NCBI GenBank assembly: GCA_046262015.1
Contig: JBHENN010000023.1
Span: 1-64,000 of the forward strand
DNA: 64,000 bases
From: JBHENN01 sp046262015
Lineage (GTDB): Bacteria; Actinomycetota; CADDZG01; WHSQ01
Reading direction: 5' to 3'
The position numbers and the translations under genes are program-made. The notes under the pieces were generated by a model. It saw nothing but the letters and a program-made list of their open reading frames with translations. It did no database searches and was not told the origin of the DNA. Below are positions 40,496 through 48,965 of the stretch, one piece after another (position 1 is the stretch's first letter; the number at the start of each line of letters is the position of its first letter).

Positions 40496-41548
40496 TTGGA
40501 GTTCCCCGAGATCTTCCTTCACGAGTCCGAGGACGACGACGAAGCCGCCGCCGGAACCGCCTTGGCCGCCCACCTGGTCGACCTGGGCATCGACGCCCCC
40601 TTCGTCCTGTCGTCGGTGCACGGCCTGGAGCTGGCGCAGGCCAGCGCCCGCGCCGGAACGCTCGAGACCCCCCCGGTAGGAGCCACCCAGAGATGGTCTC
40701 TCGAGATGGGTGCGCGCGCTCAGCAGAGCGACGCCGACGCGATCGTCGCGATCGGCGGTGGCCGCTGCCTCGACGTCGGCAAGCTCGCTGCGTCACGCGC
40801 CGGGCTAACCCTGATCGCGGTGCCCACCCAGCTGTCCCACGACGGCATCTGCTCGCCCGTCGCGGTGGTCCCGCCTGAGGGGGCGCGCTGCGGTGAGAGC
40901 CTCGGCGCGATAGCGCCCCGCGCCGTCTTCGTATCACTGCCCACTTTGCGCAAGGCACCGGTGGATTCCCTGCGCGCCGGCATCGGCGACCTCCTGGCGA
41001 ACCCGCTCGCCCTGCGGGACTGGTCACTCGCGGTGGACCGCGGCCTGGAGGACGCGGACGCGCGGGCGTGGGATCTGTCGGTTGAGTCGTTCGAGAGGGT
41101 GGAGCACTATCTGGACCAGGACCCGACGGACCTCGCCGGGGACGGCCGCTTCCTCCGGGCCCTCGCCGACGGCCTGGTGTTGTCGGGCCTCGCGATGATC
41201 GCGTGTGGGACGTCCCGTCCCGCCTCCGGCGCGGAGCACGAGATCTCGCACGCTATCGACGAGCTTTACGGAGGGCGCGCCCTTCACGGCGCGCAGGTGG
41301 CGTTCGGCTGCCTCATATCGGTGGCCCTTCACGGAGAAGACACGGACGCGTTCCGCGGGCGACTCGCCCGGCTGGGGCTTCCGGAGCGACCCCGGGACCT
41401 CGGGTTCACGTCGGACGACGTGGTGAACGTGATCCAGTCCGCGCCGGCCACGCGGCCGGGTCGTTTCACGATCCTGGAGCAGGCGAACCTCGACGAAGAC
41501 AGCGCGCGCGCCATCGTCGCCCGCGTGTGGCGCGAGGGCACCACCTAG
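40496..41548 (+). CDS. sn-Glycerol-1-phosphate dehydrogenase-like (AraM/EgsA family)
   Basis: 350 residues of the iron-/zinc-dependent alcohol dehydrogenase superfamily. The NAD loop IGGGRCLDVGK (86-96), AVPTQLSHDGICSPVAVV (from about 109), GAEHEISHAID and ALHGAQVAFG closely follow G1P dehydrogenases, including the Asp and His metal ligands. The reaction would be reduction of dihydroxyacetone phosphate to sn-glycerol-1-phosphate, the archaeal-type enantiomer, known in some bacteria. The start is uncertain: TTG at 40496 is 2 bp after the upstream stop; an in-frame GTG at 40448 is the alternative. Its placement after a cytidylyltransferase suggests the product is turned into a CDP-glycerol. Confidence 0.82.
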   Translation: MEFPEIFLHESEDDDEAAAGTALAAHLVDLGIDAPFVLSSVHGLELAQASARAGTLETPPVGATQRWSLEMGARAQQSDADAIVAIGGGRCLDVGKLAASRAGLTLIAVPTQLSHDGICSPVAVVPPEGARCGESLGAIAPRAVFVSLPTLRKAPVDSLRAGIGDLLANPLALRDWSLAVDRGLEDADARAWDLSVESFERVEHYLDQDPTDLAGDGRFLRALADGLVLSGLAMIACGTSRPASGAEHEISHAIDELYGGRALHGAQVAFGCLISVALHGEDTDAFRGRLARLGLPERPRDLGFTSDDVVNVIQSAPATRPGRFTILEQANLDEDSARAIVARVWREGTT

Positions 41549-41551
41549 GAT
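41546..41551 (+). promoter_or_regulatory. -10 box TAGGAT before the first phosphodiesterase gene
   Basis: TAGGAT starts with the upstream stop codon and is followed by 6 nt and the ATG at 41558. It may give an internal promoter inside the operon. Confidence 0.35.
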
Positions 41552-41557
41552 GACTGG

Positions 41558-43168
41558 ATGAGCCGCAGAGCGGTTGCGATCGGCCTCGACGGCTCCGCCT
41601 GGCATCTCGTGGACCCGCTGATCGAGCAGGGCGCGATGCCGCGCCTCGGCGCGTTGAAGGAGCGCGGGGCGAGCGGCACGCTCACCTCGACCGTGCCCAC
41701 CTACACCCCTCCGGCATGGACGTCGGCGACCACGGGCGTGAACCCCGGACGCCACGGCATCTACGGGTTCGTAGCCACGCACGCGCAGCACCCCCGGCCC
41801 GAGCTGATGCATTACGGGATGATCAAGGCACCGACCGTGTGGGAGATGGCAGCGGCCCAGGGCGCTCGGAGCGGCGCGTATCACGTCCCCCTCACCTATC
41901 CCCCCCAGGAGCTCGACGGATGGATGGTCTCCGGGATGATGACGCCGGGTCACAGCGAGCGTCCTCCGAGGTTCACCTATCCGCCCGAGCTGGAAGGGCG
42001 TATCCACGCGTGGGCGCCGGGGTATGCGTGCGACGTCAGCGCTAACTGGGAACAGGACTGGCGCGACGCGTCGCTATGCGAACGCATCATCGCGTCACTT
42101 CAGCAGCGTTACGACGTTCTCGGCCGGCTCCTGAGCGATCACCCTGTGGACCTGGTCTTCGCGGTGATGGAGTCCCCGGACCGGCTGCAGCACGTCTATT
42201 ACCGCTACATGGACCCGGCCGACCCTCTGTATGCGACCCCGCAAGCACAGTCGCTCCGTCCTCACATCGCACGCTGCTTCGAGGCGATGGACCGGATCGT
42301 GGGCTTGCTCGATGACTACGCCGGGGCCGACGGCGGTGTCATCGTCTGCTCGGACCACGGCTTCACCGCCTGGGAGATGAGCGTGCACACCAACACGTTG
42401 TTGGCGGACTGGGGCTACCTGCGGCTGAAGCCCGGGGCACGGGCGTTGCAGACCGACGCGGCGCGCCGGATCGTCCCTATCGCGAAGCGTTTCCTGCCGG
42501 CCAAGGTCGCCCGCAGCGCCAAAACCAAGACCTTCGCGGCGATCGACTGGTCGCGAACGAGCGCGTTCGCGACGCCGATCCCCCAGCAGGGGATCTTCGT
42601 GAACCTCCAGGGCCGCGAGACCTACGGCATCGTGCCCCCGTCCGAGCTCGAGACCCTCAAGGAGGAGATCGCAGAGCGGTTCCGGACCCTGTGCGGACCA
42701 GATGGGCGGCGCGTCACCGACCGCGTCTACAAGTCGCAGGACGTGTTCTCCGGTGATGCGCAGCGCGGCGCGCCCGACGTCCTTCCCGTGCTGGCCGACC
42801 ACCGCTTCGAGCTGGACGACGAGTTGTTCCACAAGGATCCATTCAGCGACCTCCGCCACCTGCCCCGCGGCGCCCACCATCCCGACGGGATCGTCGTCCT
42901 GGCCGCTCCGGGAGTCCGCCCGGAGACACGCGTCGATGGGTCCATCCTGGACGTGACCCCAACGCTCCTCTACATGGCCGGCCTCAAGGTGCCGGAGGGC
43001 CTCGACGGGGCCGTCCTCACCGGCGCGTTCGATCCGAACGCCTTCGAGGATCGGCCGCTCCAGACCACTTCGGCCCTATCATCACAAGCCCGGGACGAAA
43101 GCTCCCCGTACTCCGAGGAAGAAGAGGCCCTGATCGAGGAATCGCTCAAGGGTCTCGGATACCTCTGA
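41558..43168 (+). CDS. Alkaline-phosphatase-superfamily phosphodiesterase, copy A
   Basis: 536 residues. VAIGLDG provides the first metal Asp (residue 11), and TYTPPAWTSATTG places the likely nucleophile at Thr50 (T-P-P). VIVCSDHGFTAWE and HHPDGIVVL supply later metal ligands. No signal peptide is evident, so it seems cytoplasmic. The family (type I phosphodiesterase/nucleotide pyrophosphatase) cleaves phosphodiesters or transfers phospho-groups. A strong paralogue lies at 45680-47299, and both end with Ser-Pro-Tyr-type linkers and a helix finishing LGYL. It is located between the G1P dehydrogenase and the priming glycosyltransferase genes, suggesting work on a phospho-polyol intermediate. 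Confidence 0.82.
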   Translation: MSRRAVAIGLDGSAWHLVDPLIEQGAMPRLGALKERGASGTLTSTVPTYTPPAWTSATTGVNPGRHGIYGFVATHAQHPRPELMHYGMIKAPTVWEMAAAQGARSGAYHVPLTYPPQELDGWMVSGMMTPGHSERPPRFTYPPELEGRIHAWAPGYACDVSANWEQDWRDASLCERIIASLQQRYDVLGRLLSDHPVDLVFAVMESPDRLQHVYYRYMDPADPLYATPQAQSLRPHIARCFEAMDRIVGLLDDYAGADGGVIVCSDHGFTAWEMSVHTNTLLADWGYLRLKPGARALQTDAARRIVPIAKRFLPAKVARSAKTKTFAAIDWSRTSAFATPIPQQGIFVNLQGRETYGIVPPSELETLKEEIAERFRTLCGPDGRRVTDRVYKSQDVFSGDAQRGAPDVLPVLADHRFELDDELFHKDPFSDLRHLPRGAHHPDGIVVLAAPGVRPETRVDGSILDVTPTLLYMAGLKVPEGLDGAVLTGAFDPNAFEDRPLQTTSALSSQARDESSPYSEEEEALIEESLKGLGYL

Positions 43169-43220
43169 TCCCACCGTCGTGGCGGACGCGTCCCGCGGGG
43201 CGGACCAGACTAGGAGAGAG

Positions 43221-44678
43221 ATGGCTCAACCGGCGACGGTGATGCGGCCCCAGGGCGAGGCCGTCCGGAGACCACTCCAACGTCGCAGCGCCAAGCGGAT
43301 CGCACTGCGGGTGCTCACCGACGGGATGGCAGTGGCGACCGCGTTGTTCCTCGCGTCGATCATCCGGTTCGAGCTGCTGGGAGAGGCGCCGGCTCGCACG
43401 GTCGACTACACGAAGCTCACTCTGGTGTTCACGCCTGCATGGCTGCTGTTGTTCTGGTTCTACCGGCTGTACGAGCCGCGCCAGGTCCTCGGTCCCGTGA
43501 ACGAGTTCAAGCAGGTCTTCCACGGCGTCGTCGCCGGGAGCGTCGTCATCTTCGTCACCGACTCGTTGCTGAACCTCAAGCTGGCACGTGGGTGGGCGCT
43601 GCTGGCGATGGCCGGCGGACTGATCGTCGTCGGCGGCGAGCGGCTCGTGGTGCGCAAGGTCCTGCATTTCCTCCGCCGCCGGGGTGGGGATGCGACCCGC
43701 ACCATCGTGTTGGGTACCAACCAGGAGGCTCGCTCCGTCGCTCGAGCGCTCGAGCGTGAGGCGTGGCTCGGGTACCGGATCCTCGGCTTCGTCGACGATA
43801 CGAGCCCGGCCGGGCACGAGCTGCCGTCGGGTCACACCGTCCTGGGATCGACCTCCCAGCTGAAGGACCTCATCGTGGCGAAGAACGCGACGCTGGTCAT
43901 GGTTGCGGCCTCCGCGTTCGACACGGCGCGCCTCAACCGCCTCTTCTGGGAGCTTCAGGATGTCGACGTCGACCTCCAGATCACATCCGGCACGATGGAC
44001 CTCCTCGCATCGCGCGTGGTCGTGCAATCGGTCGCGGGCATACCTCTGCTCTACGTGCGGCGGTCAGGCATGGACCGCTTCCAGCGCACGGTCAAGCGCA
44101 CGATGGACGTGGTCGGGGCCGGCGCGGGGCTCTTGCTCCTGTCCCCCTTCCTCGCCGCGATCGCTCTGTGGATCGTGAGGGATTCCCCCGGCGGGACGTT
44201 CTTCACCCAGCCGCGCGTGGGCCGCGACGGCAAGCCCTTCAAGGTGTGGAAGTTCCGCACCATGGTCGCAGACGCCGAGGAGCGGCGCGCCGAGCTGGAG
44301 CATCTATCCGAGGGCCCCGGGCTGCTGTTCAAGCTCAAAGAGGATCCCCGGGTCACCTCGGCGGGCCGGTTCCTGCGACGCTATTCGCTCGACGAGCTTC
44401 CTCAGCTGTGGAACGTGCTGCGGGGCGAGATGAGCCTGGTCGGGCCGCGGCCGGCGCTTCCGTCCGAGGTCGAGCAATACGACGACTGGGTGCGCAACCG
44501 CCTCACCGTCAAACCCGGCATCACCGGTCTGTGGCAGGTGAGCGGACGTACCGAGACGAGCTTCACCGATTACGTCCGCTACGACCTGTTCTACATCCAG
44601 AACTGGTCGCTGTACCTCGATCTGTGGATCCTGTGGCGGACCCTGCGAGCGGTGGCTTCGGCCGAGGGCGCCCACTGA
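43221..44678 (+). CDS. Polyprenyl glycosylphosphotransferase (priming sugar transferase)
   Basis: 485 residues from an ATG with TAGGAGAG upstream. Four N-terminal membrane segments (about 25-140), a central Rossmann-like domain (IVLGTNQEARSVARAL), a fifth membrane segment after KRTMDVVGAGAG, and the catalytic bacterial-sugar-transferase domain. The signature blocks are KVWKFRTM, RFLRRYSLDELPQLWNVLRG, MSLVGPRPALP and VKPGITGLWQVSGR. It transfers a sugar-1-phosphate from an NDP-sugar to undecaprenyl phosphate, initiating the repeating unit of the exopolysaccharide made by this locus. Confidence 0.94.
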   Translation: MAQPATVMRPQGEAVRRPLQRRSAKRIALRVLTDGMAVATALFLASIIRFELLGEAPARTVDYTKLTLVFTPAWLLLFWFYRLYEPRQVLGPVNEFKQVFHGVVAGSVVIFVTDSLLNLKLARGWALLAMAGGLIVVGGERLVVRKVLHFLRRRGGDATRTIVLGTNQEARSVARALEREAWLGYRILGFVDDTSPAGHELPSGHTVLGSTSQLKDLIVAKNATLVMVAASAFDTARLNRLFWELQDVDVDLQITSGTMDLLASRVVVQSVAGIPLLYVRRSGMDRFQRTVKRTMDVVGAGAGLLLLSPFLAAIALWIVRDSPGGTFFTQPRVGRDGKPFKVWKFRTMVADAEERRAELEHLSEGPGLLFKLKEDPRVTSAGRFLRRYSLDELPQLWNVLRGEMSLVGPRPALPSEVEQYDDWVRNRLTVKPGITGLWQVSGRTETSFTDYVRYDLFYIQNWSLYLDLWILWRTLRAVASAEGAH

Positions 44679-44704
44679 GCCTCCCGTACAACCGCGTTCG
44701 GAGG

Positions 44705-44710
44705 TAGCCT
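44705..44710 (+). promoter_or_regulatory. -10 box TAGCCT before the ACT-domain gene
   Basis: TAGCCT then 7 nt and the ATG at 44718, without Shine-Dalgarno. Confidence 0.4.
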
Positions 44711-44717
44711 TGGCCCC

Positions 44718-45107
44718 ATGCTCGAGGAGATCCTCGTCAGCGTCGACGATCGGCCTGGGATGCTCGCGGACATCGGCGAGCTGCTCGGGCGCTCCGGGGT
44801 CAACATCGAGACCTTCTCGGCGTACTCCCATGACGGCCGCGGCCTGATCCACCTCGTGGTCGACGACGGCGAGGACGCGGCCGAGATCCTCGCGTCCAAT
44901 GGGATCAAGGTCGAGGGAGCGCGCCGGGTCCTCACAGCGACCCTCGACGACCGCCCCGGCGAGCTCGGGCGCTACTGCCGCAAGCTCGCCGATGCCGGGG
45001 TGATGATCTCCGCCGCCTACCTCATGGAACGGTCGGGCGGCGAGACCGAGCTCATCTTCGCGGTCGACGACTTCGATAAGGCCAGGAGGGTAGAGCCTCA
45101 CACGTAG
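44718..45107 (+). CDS. Double ACT-domain protein
   Basis: 129 residues made of two ACT modules: LVSVDDRPGMLADIGELLG opens the first, with the ligand-loop Gly, and TATLDDRPGELGRYCRKLAD opens the second at about residue 73. No catalytic domain is attached. Free-standing ACT proteins bind amino acids or act as regulatory partners. It has a TAGCCT -10 box at 7 nt spacing, so it probably has its own leaderless transcript, and it is convergent with the DUF4383 gene. Confidence 0.82.
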   Translation: MLEEILVSVDDRPGMLADIGELLGRSGVNIETFSAYSHDGRGLIHLVVDDGEDAAEILASNGIKVEGARRVLTATLDDRPGELGRYCRKLADAGVMISAAYLMERSGGETELIFAVDDFDKARRVEPHT

Positions 45108-45154
45108 GAAGGACCCGCTCCTCGAAGCAGGCCCTTCCCTCGTGCGGCCTGAAG

Positions 45155-45583
45155 CTAGACGGTGGTGCGAGTGGTCGTCGCCCCCGCGCCTTCCGCGCCG
45201 GCGCTGCCGAAGTAGGCGAGCACGGCGCCGGACACGAGGTGCAGGAAGTTGTCGGCGCTCCCCGCGCTGTTGATGTTCAGGAAGTCGAGAGCCCCGAGGA
45301 AACCGACGACCATGACCAGCAGGTAGACGACCCCCACGGCGAGGTTCGCCGACTTGGCGGTTGCGTGGGCCCGCGACGCGCCGAGCAGGGCGGCGCCGAT
45401 GGCCAGATGCACGATGTTGTGCAGGTGGTTGACCGGGAACAGGATCAGCTTGTCGCTCTCGCCCCCTCCGGTGAACTCCTCGGCTACGAAGAAGCCGAGG
45501 ATCCCTATCAGCAGATAGACGGCTCCGAAAACGAGAGCTACGGTCTGAGCCGGCGTCCTTGCCGAAGTTGCTCTTGTGGCCAT
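45155..45583 (-). CDS. DUF4383 four-helix membrane protein
   Basis: 142 residues with four hydrophobic segments. The pattern VFGAVYLLIGILGF, FPVNHLHNIVHLAIGAALLG and NINSADNFLHL-type (N-x-x-D-N-x-L-H) is the DUF4383 signature, common in actinobacteria and of unknown function. The conserved His/Asn residues at helix ends suggest a cofactor or ion site. Good Shine-Dalgarno AAGGGG. It stands alone between the ACT gene and the second phosphodiesterase gene. Confidence 0.88.
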   Translation of the reverse strand: MATRATSARTPAQTVALVFGAVYLLIGILGFFVAEEFTGGGESDKLILFPVNHLHNIVHLAIGAALLGASRAHATAKSANLAVGVVYLLVMVVGFLGALDFLNINSAGSADNFLHLVSGAVLAYFGSAGAEGAGATTTRTTV

Positions 45584-45679
45584 GGTTCCCCTTCCCTAGG
45601 TGGATGGACGCGGTGGATATACCGCGGATCGTTCGTTCCACACCTCGGCCGCGGATTGGACGCTCGCCGCGACCGATGG

Positions 45680-47299
45680 TTACAGGTAACCGAGGTTGCG
45701 CAACGACTCCTCTATCTGTGCCTCCTCCTCGGCCGAATAGGGCTTGGCCTCGGCGCCCGCACCCGCGGTCTCGAGGTCGAGCCTTAAGACCTCCGGAGGT
45801 CTCCGGGCGATCTCCTCCTCGGACAAGAGCTCGGTCAGGACCCGCCCGTCGACCTCGGGGATCTTCAAGCCGGCCAGGTAGAGGGCCGTCGGCATGATGT
45901 CGTACAGGCTCGCGCGCATGCGGTCGGAGCGGCGCGCTATGCCGGGACCGGCCACCCCGAAGACGCCGTCCATATGGTGGAAGCCGCGCGGGAGGTGGCG
46001 GTAGTCGGTGAGGATCGCCGGGGAGAACAGACCCTCCGACAGCTCGTAGGAGTGTGCCCGGCACACCGGGAACAGGTCGGGCGCGCCGTCCGTTTGCGGG
46101 CCGTCCATCACGTCCTCCCGACGGTGGATCTCGTCGAGGACCGGCGCGCCATCGGCCGGATCGACCAGAGCCCCGAACCGCTCGGCAACCTCGTCGCGCA
46201 CCGCGTCGTAGTCGCCGGGCGCAACGATCCCGTGAGGCTCGCGACCGCGCAGGTTCACGTAGATCCCTTGCTGCGGGTTGGGGGACGAGAACGCCCGCGT
46301 GCGGGACCAGTCGATCGTGCCCTGAGCGGCGCCCTTCGCTCTCCGGTAGAGCTTCTTGGGGAGGACCTTCTTGATCCTGCGCGCGACCTTGCGCGCCGCC
46401 GGCGATGCCCCCACGGCACCGGCGCCACCCACCGTCAAAAGGCCCCACTCTCGCAGCGCCAGGTTGACGTTGACGACCTTGTCCTTGGGGCCGAAGCCGT
46501 GGTCGGACATCGTTACGACGAACCCGTCGGTGCCGGCCCACTCGATCAGATCGCCGATCATGTCGTCCATCTCGTCGAAGAACCTCCACGCGCGCGCGCG
46601 GATCGACTCGGCCTCGGGACGGTCGAAGTGCTCGCAGCGGGGGTCGATGTACTTGTAGTGCACGTGCATGAGCCGGTCGGGCGCCTCGAGCACCGCGAAC
46701 AACATCGGAAGGTTTGGATGGTCGTCGAGAAGCATCTGCAAGGCCCGTCGCTTGAGCGCAAGGTTGCGCGAGAGCCGGTCGATGATGGCCGTGCTCTTCC
46801 AATCGTGGTCGTAGTCGACGGGGATGTCGATCTCGTAGGTACCTACGTGAGCCGCGATGCGGTCGGCGAGATCCGCGGGGTACGTGAACCCCTCGGGGGT
46901 CTCGCCGCCCCCCTCCGGCGTGAGCATCCCCGCCACCGCGAAGCCCTCCACCGCCGGCGGCGGATAGGTCATCGGGATATTGAAGAGCCCGATAGGAGTG
47001 CCCTGAGCGTTGGCCGCGTTCCACAGCGCCGGCGCGGTGACGCGGTCGAGACTCACCAGACCTTTGCGCTGTTGCACGTTGCCGAGGGTGAACCCGAAGA
47101 TCCCGTGTTTCCCGGGGTTGACGCCGGTGAAGATCGACGTCCATCCCGGTGGCGTGTAGGGCGGGACCGTGGAGGTCAGCACGCCGGCCGCGCCACGCTC
47201 GAGGAGCGCTTTGAAGCGAGGCATGTGCCCCGCGGCGAACGCCGGGTCCAGCACCGAGTACGTGATGCCGTCGAGGCCGAGCAGCAGGACCTTGCTCAC
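45680..47299 (-). CDS. Alkaline-phosphatase-superfamily phosphodiesterase, copy B
   Basis: 539 residues, a close paralogue of the protein at 41558-43168 in opposite orientation: LLLGLDG (Asp10), PPYTPPGWTSIFTG (Thr49 as likely nucleophile), YGHD/DHGFGPKDK metal block, GIYVNLRGREPHGIV, and the same C-terminal helix ending LGYL. No signal peptide. Its start overlaps the end of the CDP-alcohol phosphotransferase gene by 4 bp, so the two are translationally coupled. That directly ties this hydrolase family to CDP-alcohol chemistry. Confidence 0.85.
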   Translation of the reverse strand: MSKVLLLGLDGITYSVLDPAFAAGHMPRFKALLERGAAGVLTSTVPPYTPPGWTSIFTGVNPGKHGIFGFTLGNVQQRKGLVSLDRVTAPALWNAANAQGTPIGLFNIPMTYPPPAVEGFAVAGMLTPEGGGETPEGFTYPADLADRIAAHVGTYEIDIPVDYDHDWKSTAIIDRLSRNLALKRRALQMLLDDHPNLPMLFAVLEAPDRLMHVHYKYIDPRCEHFDRPEAESIRARAWRFFDEMDDMIGDLIEWAGTDGFVVTMSDHGFGPKDKVVNVNLALREWGLLTVGGAGAVGASPAARKVARRIKKVLPKKLYRRAKGAAQGTIDWSRTRAFSSPNPQQGIYVNLRGREPHGIVAPGDYDAVRDEVAERFGALVDPADGAPVLDEIHRREDVMDGPQTDGAPDLFPVCRAHSYELSEGLFSPAILTDYRHLPRGFHHMDGVFGVAGPGIARRSDRMRASLYDIMPTALYLAGLKIPEVDGRVLTELLSEEEIARRPPEVLRLDLETAGAGAEAKPYSAEEEAQIEESLRNLGYL

Positions 47300-48006
47300 C
47301 GGGCCAGCCTCACCATGGCCCGGAGGATAGCCAGCGCGACGAGCACGACCCCAACGACCAGTGCCGGGACGACGAGCCCGGTGAGCGGCCCGAGGACGAA
47401 TACCAGCGCCGCCACATCGGGCATGCCCGGGGTCCCAAGGAGGCGGCGGCGCGCCAGAGCGCGCGCCAGCCGGCCCCCTGCGGCGCTGCGGGTGGGGGGC
47501 CGGTCACCGCCGGAGATCTCCATGAAATAGAAGGTCAGCAGCCCGAACGCGACCGCCCACCAGAACGTCGCCGGGTGCCCGAGCTCCACGCACCCTGCGC
47601 CGTCGATACAACGGGGAGGCCACGGGTCCCACAGGTAGAGCGCGAGCCCCGAGGCGGCGCTGGCCCGCCGCGCGCCGTCGGCGAGCTTGTCGAGCATCTC
47701 CCCCTTGCCGCTCGACGAGCCCGTCAGCCGCGCCAGCTTGCCGTCCACGCAATCGAGCACGAACGACAGATAGAAGAGAACCGCGCCGGCGATCAGCCCG
47801 GCCCGCCCAAAGAGGTACGCGGGGCCGACGAGGAGGCCGACCGCCATAGACGCCCACGTCACCTGATCCGGCGTGAGCCACCGCCGGCGGGCCAGGAACC
47901 TCACGACGGGGAACGCCACCGGGTCGACCGCGAGAACCGTCCAGAAGTAGTCGAGCTTCTTCTCCCCCAGCCCGGGCGCTGCGCCCGGTCCGGCCTCGGC
48001 GCTCAC
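47296..48006 (-). CDS. CDP-alcohol phosphatidyltransferase-family membrane enzyme
   Basis: 236 residues. The family motif D-x2-D-G-x2-A-R-x8-G-x3-D-x3-D is intact as Asp85, Asp88, Gly89, Ala92, Arg93, Gly102, Asp106 and Asp110 (DCVDGKLAR ... GEMLDKLAD). About five to six membrane segments follow. The GTG start overlaps the GT2 stop (GTGA). The enzyme displaces CMP from a CDP-alcohol with an alcohol acceptor at the membrane. With a cytidylyltransferase and a G1P dehydrogenase nearby, the substrate could be a CDP-polyol used to decorate a glycan or lipid rather than ordinary phospholipid synthesis. Confidence 0.88.
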   Translation of the reverse strand: MSAEAGPGAAPGLGEKKLDYFWTVLAVDPVAFPVVRFLARRRWLTPDQVTWASMAVGLLVGPAYLFGRAGLIAGAVLFYLSFVLDCVDGKLARLTGSSSGKGEMLDKLADGARRASAASGLALYLWDPWPPRCIDGAGCVELGHPATFWWAVAFGLLTFYFMEISGGDRPPTRSAAGGRLARALARRRLLGTPGMPDVAALVFVLGPLTGLVVPALVVGVVLVALAILRAMVRLAR

Positions 48007-48962
48007 CTGCGGGCCGGCTCGTGGGCGGGATCGACCAGACCCTTGCCGCGCGCCTGCTCGACCGCGCCGACCAGCATGCCCGTGACCAGCCCGGGATCGC
48101 GCTTGAAGAGGGCGCGCCCCACGTTGAGGAGGAACAGCCCGAGGAGGCCCCACCACAGCGCCGCGCGGTGCTTGAGGTCCTGAGGCATGTTCTTGCGGTG
48201 CAGGTAGAACTGGTTGGCGAGGTTCATCCGCATGAGCTGATGCGAGGGCAGGCGCGACGTGACGGTTTGGAAGTGATCGCAGCGCGCTGCGGGGGTCTGA
48301 AGGAGGACGTAGCCCCGTCGCGCGACGCGATAGGTGAAGTCGACGTCCTCTTTGTGACCGTAGCCCGACAGAGCCTCGTCGAATCGTTCGACCTCGAACA
48401 CCTCGCGCTTGAACGACATGAACCACCCGGTCATGTAGTCGAGCTTGCGCACGCCCGCCGCCTCCGAGACGCCCTCGACCCAGAAGCCGGGGCGCATCCT
48501 GCCGCTCGCCTCGGGCCACCAACCTCCGATCGCGAAGAGCTTGCGCCACAGCACCGAGATCCACGGAGGGCGCGCCGGGTGCATCGGTGTGGCCCGCACT
48601 CCGCCGAGCTCTCCTCCCCAGCGCGCGTACTCCGCGAGGATCTGCTCGTGGCAATCGGGTGCGAGCCAGACATCGTCGTCGATCAAAAAGACCGGGTCTC
48701 CCGAGGTGCGGTCGATCCCGACGTTGCGTTGGATGGTCAGGCCCCGAGGAGCCGGGTGGTGGTAATCCAGGGTAAGGCCCACGCCGGCGCACATGTCTTC
48801 GATCTCTGCGCGAACCGGCGTCTCGTCGCTCGAGTCCACGATGCACAGCTCCGCGGGGAGGACGGTCTGTGCCACGAGGCTCGTGACGGTCGTCAGCAGC
48901 TCGTGCGGCCGGTTGCGGGTCGCGATGATGAAGGCGGACCCTGCTCTATCGGGGGAGGACAT
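48003..48962 (-). CDS. Glycosyltransferase family 2
   Basis: 319 residues of the GT-A type. FIIATRNRPHELLTTVTSLVAQ is the canonical N-terminus, LIDDDVWLAPDC the metal-binding DxD-like motif, and GYGHKEDVDFTYRVARRGY the ED motif with the catalytic base. A C-terminal hydrophobic patch (WWGLLGLFLLNVG) may associate it with the membrane. TACCCT lies 8 nt before the ATG. It follows the WecB/TagA gene by 3 bp and is coupled to the CDP-alcohol transferase. Confidence 0.9.
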   Translation of the reverse strand: MSSPDRAGSAFIIATRNRPHELLTTVTSLVAQTVLPAELCIVDSSDETPVRAEIEDMCAGVGLTLDYHHPAPRGLTIQRNVGIDRTSGDPVFLIDDDVWLAPDCHEQILAEYARWGGELGGVRATPMHPARPPWISVLWRKLFAIGGWWPEASGRMRPGFWVEGVSEAAGVRKLDYMTGWFMSFKREVFEVERFDEALSGYGHKEDVDFTYRVARRGYVLLQTPAARCDHFQTVTSRLPSHQLMRMNLANQFYLHRKNMPQDLKHRAALWWGLLGLFLLNVGRALFKRDPGLVTGMLVGAVEQARGKGLVDPAHEPARR

Positions 48963-48965
48963 GCA

